A stretch of 64,000 nucleotides of DNA from Saccharicrinis sp. UBA6048 (GTDB taxonomy: Bacteria; Bacteroidota; Bacteroidia; Bacteroidales; Marinilabiliaceae), in NCBI GenBank assembly GCA_002429115.1, contig DIYS01000209.1:43741-107740 (forward strand), given 5' to 3'. Below the pieces are notes generated by a model. That model searched no databases. It was not told the origin of the DNA and worked only from the letters and a program-made list of their open reading frames with translations. This document shows, piece after piece, positions 26,741-33,873 of the stretch; position 1 is the stretch's first letter, and each line of letters starts with the position of its first letter. The position numbers were made by a program, and so were the translations under genes.

Positions 26741-28762
26741 CTATTGTGAGATTCTTTTGATTGAAATGGCCTGTCCTCCGCCAGCAGTAAGGTTTAGCTT
26801 TAGTTTGTCGCCATGCATAACATTCAACTTAGAAATTGTGAAGTCAGAAGGTTTATTTAACCAGTTGGCATCTTTTCCATCCGCATAAATAGTCGCCTCG
26901 TATTGTGTTTCCTCAGTTAAGAAATCCAATTTGATTTCTATGGTTCTGGCTTCTTCATTGGTCGCAGAGCCAATCAGCCAATCATCACCTGAACGACGCG
27001 CTGTTGTTATGTATTCGCCAACTGAGCCATTAAGAACCTTCGTCTCATCATAATCAATGTTGGCATCCTTTATAAAGTTAAAAGCCGGATGATCTATATA
27101 ATTATCAAGCACATCGCTTGCCATCTGCATTGGACTATACAAAATTACAAATAGGGCAAGCTGCTTTGCCAGAGTAGTGTGTACCCGCGTCTGACTGATG
27201 TCGTCTGTATTCCAGGCAATACGTTCATCAGCAAAATTCTCCAATAAAACATCAAAGGTACCCGGGGTATAATCAACCGGACCACCCATCATACGGGTAA
27301 AAGGAATGGTGACCGTATGAGATGGAGGATTGCCATCGCTCCAGGCATTCCACTCCATGCCTCGCACACCTTCGCGTGTCATCATATTTGGCCAGGTTCT
27401 CCTTTTTCCTGTTGGTTTAATAGGTTCATGTGCATTGATCATGATACGATATTTAGCGGCTGTTTCAACAACCTTTTGATAATGTTGAACCATATATTGA
27501 CCATGATGATGCTCTCCCTGTGGATAGATGCCTCCCGCATAACCGGTTTTAAGAGCTTTGATACCCAGCGATTGGCAAAGTGCATAGGCTGAGTCAATAA
27601 GTGCTTCATAGCCAATTGCGTCGCCACCAGTTTCATGGTGTATAATCAGTTCAACTCCTTTTACCTGAGCGTAGGTAGCTACTTTTTTCAGGTCATAATC
27701 ACTGGCCGGTGTCACATGATCAAAAGCATCTTTGGCGCCCCATTTATCCCAACCGGCGTTCCATCCTTCAATCACAAGCGCATCTATTCCGTTTTCACTG
27801 GCATAATCGATATATCGCATTGCATTTTCTGTCGTGGCTCCATGACGATCGCCTTCAACCCATGTTTCTGTACCAATGTGCATGCCCCACCAAATACCCA
27901 TATATTTCATTGGTTTAATCCATGAAGTGTCATCAAGCTTACATGGTTCATTCAAATTTACAATCATGTTTGATTCAACAAGCCTGGCCGCATTAGTGGC
28001 TATGGTAATTGTTCTCCAGGGAGACTTGGTTCCTGTTTTAATTTTAACCTTTGTATTATCAGCCCAGGGAACCAGAGAGGATACATAGGTGTTCTTCTTT
28101 TTATGATCTTTGAGCTTAAGTGTCATACCACTGTAATTGGTCAGGGCAGCTTCGTGCAAGGTGATGTGAAGACCAGAGTTTGTTCGCATTGTGACTGGCG
28201 TATTCACCCATTTTGCTTCTGAAAGTGGTGTTTCATGATAAAGTTTCTCATAGGAGTCATAGTCAGCTTCTGTCCACCAACATTTGGGATTACCAACTAA
28301 GGCAAATTTGCTTAACTCATCCATTATAACAAGTTCATCAAACCCGTCTTGATTGGGATATTCATAACAAAATGCCACGCCATCGTTAAAGACCCTGAAA
28401 ATAACATTGAACTTAAGCTGACTGCTTTCATGTTGCAGCTCAAGTTTTGCTTCGTTGTAATGGTTGATATTCTTCTTTGTTGGCCCCCATACGGCTGTCC
28501 AGGTTTCATTTACTTCTCTTCTTTCCTTGTTGAGAAGGGTTAAGCCATCTGTTATTAGTCCATGTTCTTTTAATTCAAAACCTAGCGATGATGATTGAAT
28601 AAGCACTTCGTCACCTTTCATCACCTGATACATTAATTGGCCTTTGTGGTTTATTTCTATACTGGTTAAAATTGATCTGTCAGGCGATAGCAATGTCTTA
28701 TTATCTTTACAGCTTACGATTAAGAGGCAAAGTGCCGGGAGTATCCATTTTAATATCTTCAT
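26741..28762 (-). CDS. Glycoside hydrolase family 97 lipoprotein, SusB-like alpha-glucosidase
   Basis: A 673-residue lipoprotein (signal ends LLIVSC). The N-terminal beta-sandwich (about 25-290) leads to a TIM barrel with KPMKYMGIWWGMHIGTETW in part, DALVIEGWNAGWDKWG, GEHHHGQYMVQHYQ, NAHEPIKPTGKRRT, REGVRGMEWNAWSDGN and GGPVDYTPGTFD, then a C-terminal beta domain. The glutamates in GEHHHGQ, NAHEP and GMEWN correspond, from memory of SusB, to the inverting, calcium-dependent alpha-glucosidase branch rather than the retaining alpha-galactosidase branch. It probably trims alpha-glucosides in the periplasm. It lies 53 bp after the six-hairpin glycosidase gene in one operon; no susC/susD pair is attached. 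Confidence 0.92.
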   Translation of the reverse strand: MKILKWILPALCLLIVSCKDNKTLLSPDRSILTSIEINHKGQLMYQVMKGDEVLIQSSSLGFELKEHGLITDGLTLLNKERREVNETWTAVWGPTKKNINHYNEAKLELQHESSQLKFNVIFRVFNDGVAFCYEYPNQDGFDELVIMDELSKFALVGNPKCWWTEADYDSYEKLYHETPLSEAKWVNTPVTMRTNSGLHITLHEAALTNYSGMTLKLKDHKKKNTYVSSLVPWADNTKVKIKTGTKSPWRTITIATNAARLVESNMIVNLNEPCKLDDTSWIKPMKYMGIWWGMHIGTETWVEGDRHGATTENAMRYIDYASENGIDALVIEGWNAGWDKWGAKDAFDHVTPASDYDLKKVATYAQVKGVELIIHHETGGDAIGYEALIDSAYALCQSLGIKALKTGYAGGIYPQGEHHHGQYMVQHYQKVVETAAKYRIMINAHEPIKPTGKRRTWPNMMTREGVRGMEWNAWSDGNPPSHTVTIPFTRMMGGPVDYTPGTFDVLLENFADERIAWNTDDISQTRVHTTLAKQLALFVILYSPMQMASDVLDNYIDHPAFNFIKDANIDYDETKVLNGSVGEYITTARRSGDDWLIGSATNEEARTIEIKLDFLTEETQYEATIYADGKDANWLNKPSDFTISKLNVMHGDKLKLNLTAGGGQAISIKRISQ

Positions 28763-28815
28763 ACGGTTTTGTTTTATTTCTTTTACCAGGTTGAATTTTC
28801 AGACTCAGAGAATGC

Positions 28816-31497
28816 TTAATTTTCTGTTGGAATTATTCTGATCTCATCAAGTAAGGCGGTGTTGATATCAACATTCATGTTATTATTGTAATCTTCAAAA
28901 GAGATTTCGATAGTATTTGAGCCCTTTTTCAAGGCTGCATGTACTAAGTTAGTGACGCCCCAGTTTGACCATTCATCTTTACCTCGTTGTGGCATTACCC
29001 ATACTCCAGCTTTGGTATTATTAACTGATAAAGTTCGAATAGCACATTTGTTATCAGTATTATCCGGGCCTGAGCCATTGCTATATCTGGCTTGAATTAT
29101 GTAATTTCCAGGTTTATCGATCGTGAATTGATACTTAATGTATCGGTTGTTAGACTGTGAAAGTTCAAGATATCCACCGCCATTATAGCCTTTGGCATTG
29201 ATCGTTCTTTTCTGCTTGTCCTGCTCAGCCTGAATTGTTTGTGAAGTAGCTGGTATAAATGCAATAGGTTCACTGGCGAATGAATAAGCAGCATCGTTAA
29301 TCGCTTTAATACAATATTCGGTATAATACGCCTCAGGTGTTGCTATGTATTCAGTGTCAGTGGTTGTTTCAATGACTTGACCATTTTTAATGATCTGGTA
29401 AGCTGTAGCATCTTTTACTTCATCCCAATTCAGCTTATTTCGGTTGGCTTTCACCAATGGAGTTGCTAACGAGAAACTGTTATCAACTGCCATTTTAGCT
29501 TGTATTTCCGATGGCTCTTCGGATAATTCAATATGAATGTCGAATTGCCCTTTATCATCGGCTATAATAAAGGCTTCAGATGGCTTGCCATTAATGAGGC
29601 ATGATTTAATCTCAGTTCCATAGCCTTTGATGGTCAGATTTATCTGTGCTTCCCGATATTTGATGTTTGATAATTTAAAGTACTGACCGTAGTTCTTAGG
29701 TATATAGGGTTGAAATCGTAAACCATCAGTTTCGAAGTTCATACCTGCAAAAATCCGGTACACGGAGCTTAAGTATCCGGCAACACTCCATAATTGACGG
29801 TTTGAATTGACTTCAGTATCTCTGAAGTCGCCGTTTTCTGCCACCATGTTTTCTTTGTTCGTAAGGAATAATGCTGCCGAACGGTTCATGGCAGCTAAGC
29901 CTTGTTCAAGAGCTGAGGTGTTTTTCGCTTTTGCGCAGGCCCAATTCCAGTAGGCTTGCACAAATGGCCAGATACCATTGTTATGGTATGGCGGAATTCC
30001 CGGTATTTGCGGATAAATGCATGGAATTCCATAATCTACTACTGGTGTATTGGAGATAATTGATTGCGCCTGGTTATTATCAGCGATATTAAATAAGATG
30101 GTAAAGGCTTCACCAAGTGCCTCACTTCGTGGTGATGACATCAAACCATGCCGACCATACAGGTACTGGGCATAGTAGCCTTTTTCTTCCATCCACAGTT
30201 CGTTATTAATGGCTAGTTTGGTGCGATTTGCCAACGCTTGATATTTTTGAGCATCTTCACCAAGCAGGGTAGCCATCTCTGACAAGAGATAATAAGCTTG
30301 AGCATGAACAGCATTGGTGCCCAAGCAGCGAGAATCAAAAATGTCGACACCATTCATCCAAACAGGATAGGTTTGCTTGCGCCAGTCGAGGAAGGATGAT
30401 TCACCCTTGACAAGGTTCGATTGATTGTCAAACAATGTTTGCAGGTCATCCTCTACGCTATTTTTAATGATAGGATAGATGGTTTCAAGCCATTCCTGAT
30501 CGCCGGTTACCTTATAAACTTCCCAGGCCGCCAATGCCCATGTGGTACGGTCAGATGATACCGGCCATGCCCCTCCTGTTCCGGTGTCTTGTATGATGCG
30601 GTCGTTTTTAACTTTTCGCATTAGGCTTGTTTTGGCAATATCCGGATTGGTATACGCATAAGCCAGAAGTATTGAATAACTAACATCACGTGTCCATACG
30701 CCGGGCCACTCTTCACCAGTACGGAATGTTCCATCGTTTTCAATATTTATCTCTGTCTCGTCCAAAGCCAGATTATATAAGGCATCAATTAATGGAATAT
30801 CAGTTTGTAATTGAGGATATTTCGATAGGTCATGCTGAAGTTTCCACTCTTTAGCCGTAAAGTCATCCGGGTTGTATGGGTTTAGTGAAAGTGTAATCTC
30901 GAAAATACCATCGTTATTATTGTCCATTAGCTGCCTGTCAGCACGTCCATTTAAATTATCAAAATCCCAGCCTAAGGGTGCCAGATTGCCGGCTATGTAA
31001 ATGCCATTATAGTCTTCCTGATAGATTTTCTGTCCATTGTTTGCTTCGAAATAGCCTTTTTCATCAAAACTATTTATAACATCCGAAGCATCAACACGGA
31101 TCGTCACTTCCGTATTTGGAGCAATGCTTCCTGTAGCATTGGTATATACTTCTGTTTTGTGTTTCTGACCAAAAGTAAGCAGAGGAAGTTCTATTTTCCC
31201 TTGTTCATTTGTCTGTAACAAGAAGGTGTGATTAACACCAATGGGTAACTCATTATCTTTACCATTAATGGCAAACTTAAATTCTATAAAATTAGGAAAA
31301 GTTGCATTAGCAGGACTTTGGTAGTCTGAGCTGATGTGACTTGAAGAATGAACCTGTGCTGTGTATTCTCCCTGAACTACTTTGTTTTTGTAAATACTGT
31401 AGTTCGAAGCCTTGTAAACAGGTTGCTTATCCGCTTTTTGGCAAGAACATGTTACAAGGCTGATAGCTATTAATAACACAAGCATCTTCATGATCAT
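28816..31497 (-). CDS. Secreted six-hairpin (alpha/alpha)6 glycosidase with N- and C-terminal carbohydrate-binding modules
   Basis: An 893-residue lipoprotein (signal ends TCSC). Residues about 150-215 contain IYIAGNLAPLGWD and NNNDGIFEITLSL, resembling starch-binding CBM20/48-like domains. A large helical barrel (about 225-640) has WPGVWTRDVSYSILLAYAY, GGAWPVSSDRTTWALAAWE, GESSFLDWRKQTYPVWMN and YHNNGIWPFVQAYWNWA, as in debranching, trehalase and GH63-type enzymes. An Fn3-like segment (about 670-755) and a CBM35/6-like domain (AEQDKQ...GYNGGGYLELS to the end) follow. With the GH97 partner this suggests alpha-glucan or alpha-glucoside breakdown. The exact family and substrate are not certain. 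It is the first gene of the operon, below the 22-bp palindrome array. Confidence 0.75.
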   Translation of the reverse strand: MIMKMLVLLIAISLVTCSCQKADKQPVYKASNYSIYKNKVVQGEYTAQVHSSSHISSDYQSPANATFPNFIEFKFAINGKDNELPIGVNHTFLLQTNEQGKIELPLLTFGQKHKTEVYTNATGSIAPNTEVTIRVDASDVINSFDEKGYFEANNGQKIYQEDYNGIYIAGNLAPLGWDFDNLNGRADRQLMDNNNDGIFEITLSLNPYNPDDFTAKEWKLQHDLSKYPQLQTDIPLIDALYNLALDETEINIENDGTFRTGEEWPGVWTRDVSYSILLAYAYTNPDIAKTSLMRKVKNDRIIQDTGTGGAWPVSSDRTTWALAAWEVYKVTGDQEWLETIYPIIKNSVEDDLQTLFDNQSNLVKGESSFLDWRKQTYPVWMNGVDIFDSRCLGTNAVHAQAYYLLSEMATLLGEDAQKYQALANRTKLAINNELWMEEKGYYAQYLYGRHGLMSSPRSEALGEAFTILFNIADNNQAQSIISNTPVVDYGIPCIYPQIPGIPPYHNNGIWPFVQAYWNWACAKAKNTSALEQGLAAMNRSAALFLTNKENMVAENGDFRDTEVNSNRQLWSVAGYLSSVYRIFAGMNFETDGLRFQPYIPKNYGQYFKLSNIKYREAQINLTIKGYGTEIKSCLINGKPSEAFIIADDKGQFDIHIELSEEPSEIQAKMAVDNSFSLATPLVKANRNKLNWDEVKDATAYQIIKNGQVIETTTDTEYIATPEAYYTEYCIKAINDAAYSFASEPIAFIPATSQTIQAEQDKQKRTINAKGYNGGGYLELSQSNNRYIKYQFTIDKPGNYIIQARYSNGSGPDNTDNKCAIRTLSVNNTKAGVWVMPQRGKDEWSNWGVTNLVHAALKKGSNTIEISFEDYNNNMNVDINTALLDEIRIIPTEN

Positions 31498-31611
31498 AAA
31501 TGTTAGAGATTAAGCATGCAAAATACTGACTCATCCATCAAATAGCAATAGCGACAGGATGTAATAGGAAGGTTGTCAGGTAAATATGGTTTATTATTTA
31601 CCGGATAGGTG

Positions 31612-31630
31612 TTTTGCAAACGATTGAAAA
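31612..31630. promoter_or_regulatory. LacI/GalR-type operator-like palindrome
   Basis: TTTTGCAAACGATTGAAAA is centred on CG, with about 7 of 10 positions symmetric, and resembles operators of LacI-family sugar regulators. It is about 115 bp upstream of the glycosidase start. No LacI gene is in the window, so this is tentative. Confidence 0.3.
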
Positions 31631-31635
31631 TCTAT

Positions 31636-31761
31636 TGGGCACTCTGTCTAAAGGTTATGGGCGCCGTGCCCAGGCATATTGGGTAGTCCACCCAGGGAGT
31701 ATGGGTAGCGCACCCAAGATGTTGGGGCTTATAAGGGAAGTTATTGTGGGCACTATTGAAA
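31636..31761. repeat. Array of 15-bp palindromes at 22-bp period upstream of the glycosidase operon
   Basis: Three near-perfect palindromes, TGGGCGCCGTGCCCA (31658-31672), TGGGTAGTCCACCCA (31680-31694) and TGGGTAGCGCACCCA (31702-31716), start exactly 22 bp apart. A degenerate unit TGGGCACTCTGTCTA begins 22 bp before the first (31636), and half-sites follow at 31723 (TGGGG) and 31747 (TGGGCACTATTG). Two helical turns between centres would place bound proteins on one face of the DNA. The likely target is the glycosidase operon (minus strand, start 31497). Function is inferred from position only. Confidence 0.65.
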
Positions 31762-31762
31762 C

Positions 31763-31796
31763 AAAAAAGCGGTAAAGAATTAACTCTACCGCTTTT
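31763..31796 (-). terminator. Intrinsic terminator of the receptor-lipoprotein operon
   Basis: On the minus strand GCGGTA (31792-31787) pairs with TACCGC (31774-31769), extended by flanking A/T pairs, with a 12-nt loop and six T after the stem (31768-31763). Confidence 0.75.
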
Positions 31797-31817
31797 ATAA
31801 GATGTTAGCCAAATGTC

Positions 31818-33839
31818 TTACAAGTCAGCTTCAATCCAGTTCCATCCTGAGATGTCAATAGGAGTCGCATCTTTGCCAGAGTCAAGTGTGTAGTAATATT
31901 TGTCAGCTACATTTTGGTTTGTAGCATCAGCGTCGCTCCCATCGATCTGAACATTCGAAAGGTTACCATTGTCTTTCATGTCAAGGTCAACATCGTAACC
32001 AGAAAGGTGTAAACCTGTGATTGTAGCACCAGAAGTACTCTTGAACTGAAGTGCAATACCACCAGTTTGTGAAATAGCTGTTACATTTTTAAAAGTAGGG
32101 TTTGCATTAGCTTTATCTCCTTCAAAAGCAGTTGAGAAGCCATCTATTTCATGTAAGATGTAAGTATTCTCTACCATTCCGCTCCATTCCTCAGTCCAGT
32201 CTACAGCGTCATCTTCACAGTTTTCCAGGTAAAGATTAGTTACCTCAGCAGCGCCACCAAAGAACTCAATGCCATCATCAGCACCGTTGATTACAGCGAT
32301 ATTATTAAGCATTGTTTTAGATCCAACTGCATATAAAGAAACACCATTGTACTGTGACTCCTCGTTAATTTGTGCTCCTGTTCCTTTAATTACCAGGTAA
32401 GATACATTACCTGAGTCATCATCATTGTCAGTGCCACCGTATGTAAAACCACCTACTTCGGCTGATGCATCTACACCAGCGCTAGTAATGCCTTTACCAC
32501 AGATTGTTAAACCACCCCAGTCGCCTGGTTGTCCGTTAGCAGAAGACATTACCACAGGTTGATCAGCAGTACCGTTGATGAAAATCTGACCGCCCATTAA
32601 AACAGCCACGTAAATTTCAGTACCACCAGCATCAGCAGTAATCTTTGTGCCGGCAGGGATGGCTAATGAAGCACCATCTTTGATTATTAGTGCCTCATCA
32701 AGTGTGTAAGCTACACTAGCATCTAAAGTCCAAACACCAGTTACTTCACCACCTAAGGTAGTACCTGGCCATACTTTAACAACATCAGCATCAATCCAAG
32801 TCCATCCTGAAATATCAAGAGGATCAGAATCTTTACCTGAATTCAAAGTATATTTGCTTGATTCACCAGAGATTAAGCTTCCATCGGCAGCAGAGCCATC
32901 AATAGTTACATTAGATAGGTTACCACCGTCTTTCATATCAAGATCAACATCATAACCATTAAGGTGCAATCCTGTAATAGTACCTCCGGAAGTGCTTTTG
33001 AACTGAAGTGCAGTACCGCCAGTTGTAGAAACAGCTGTGATATTGGTAAATGTAGGGTTGTTATTGGCTTTATCACCTTCGAAAGCAGTAGAGAAACCTT
33101 CAATGGTATGCTCTATGTATGCGTTGGTAACAGAACCATTCCACTCTTCGGTCCAGTCAATTGCATCATCTTCGTTATTCTGCAGGAAAAGGTTCGTTAC
33201 TTTTACAGAACCACCAAAGAACTCAACGCCATCATCAGCACCGTTAATTACAGCAAGGTTGTTCACAGTTGTTCCATATCCAATAGCATAGAAAGAAACA
33301 CCATTGTACTGAGATTCATCGTTAATCTGAGCTCCAGTACCTTTAATCACCAGGTAGTCAATGTTACCTGAATTATCGGCAGCATCCGTTCCACCATACT
33401 TAAAGCCACCTACTTCAGCCTCAGCATTTACACCAGCACTAGTGATTGCTTTACCACAGATGGTTAATCCACCCCAGTCACCAGGCTTACCATCTTTAGA
33501 TGCCATTACAACCGGAAGGTTAGAAGTACCATTAATCTTAATTTTACCTCCCATAAGTACTGCAACATATACCTCAGTACCACCAGCTTTGGCAAGAATA
33601 TTTGTTCCTGGTTCAATGGTTAAAGTAGCACCATCTGCAACAAGAAATGCTCCTTCAAGTTGGTATGACTTTGATGCGCTTAAGGTGTAGTCAGACTGCA
33701 ATGTTCCTTGCATTATTCCTAATTCAAGGTTGTCAAGTACATCTTGATCTGGTCTTGGATCGTCGTCATCATTACAGCCAGTTAATACCGGTGCAACTAA
33801 CAATGCCATTGCGAATACTTTAAAAAGTAACTTTTTCAT
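31818..33839 (-). CDS. Surface lipoprotein made of two duplicated parallel beta-helix domains
   Basis: A 673-residue lipoprotein. The signal ends LTGC and the mature start CNDDDDPRP is an acidic tail like the export signal that places Bacteroidota lipoproteins on the cell surface. The protein is an internal duplication: residues about 45-345 and 365-673 repeat the same order of motifs, including GGTEVYVAVLMGGKI/GGTEIYVAVLMGGQI, PGDWGGLTICGK, AEVGGF-YGGTD, YLVIKGTGAQIN, INGADDG-EFFGG, DWTEEW-G, GFSTAFEGDKAN and LQFKSTSG-TITGLHL. The repeats look like a right-handed beta-helix and are rich in Asp, suggesting calcium or other metal binding. It follows the TonB-dependent receptor gene by 34 bp. 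Function unknown; it is probably the receptor's surface partner. Confidence 0.82.
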   Translation of the reverse strand: MKKLLFKVFAMALLVAPVLTGCNDDDDPRPDQDVLDNLELGIMQGTLQSDYTLSASKSYQLEGAFLVADGATLTIEPGTNILAKAGGTEVYVAVLMGGKIKINGTSNLPVVMASKDGKPGDWGGLTICGKAITSAGVNAEAEVGGFKYGGTDAADNSGNIDYLVIKGTGAQINDESQYNGVSFYAIGYGTTVNNLAVINGADDGVEFFGGSVKVTNLFLQNNEDDAIDWTEEWNGSVTNAYIEHTIEGFSTAFEGDKANNNPTFTNITAVSTTGGTALQFKSTSGGTITGLHLNGYDVDLDMKDGGNLSNVTIDGSAADGSLISGESSKYTLNSGKDSDPLDISGWTWIDADVVKVWPGTTLGGEVTGVWTLDASVAYTLDEALIIKDGASLAIPAGTKITADAGGTEIYVAVLMGGQIFINGTADQPVVMSSANGQPGDWGGLTICGKGITSAGVDASAEVGGFTYGGTDNDDDSGNVSYLVIKGTGAQINEESQYNGVSLYAVGSKTMLNNIAVINGADDGIEFFGGAAEVTNLYLENCEDDAVDWTEEWSGMVENTYILHEIDGFSTAFEGDKANANPTFKNVTAISQTGGIALQFKSTSGATITGLHLSGYDVDLDMKDNGNLSNVQIDGSDADATNQNVADKYYYTLDSGKDATPIDISGWNWIEADL

Positions 33840-33873
33840 TTTAGTTAAATTTAGGATATTAAAATATCAGATA

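Larger units (their letters stand above)
31498..31817. other. Intergenic region with operator-like arrays and a terminator
   Basis: This 320-bp gap has no credible gene. From left to right it holds an AT-rich leader of the glycosidase operon, a LacI-operator-like palindrome (31612-31630), an array of TGGG-type palindromes (31636-31761) that is more GC-rich than its surroundings, and the terminator of the receptor operon (31763-31796). These are listed separately. Confidence 0.6.

Noticed and set aside
31636..31761. CRISPR-like array
   Set aside because: Units are 15-bp palindromes with 7-bp gaps that are too short for spacers, and no cas genes are present; it fits an operator array better.
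31701..31775. 24-codon open frame across the palindrome array (ATG at 31701)
   Set aside because: It has no ribosome site, runs into the terminator of the opposite strand, and its content follows from the palindromes.
31818..33839. Long DNA direct repeats as a possible mobile element or assembly error
   Set aside because: The repeats coincide with an in-frame protein domain duplication with many silent and non-silent differences, so a real gene duplication is simpler.
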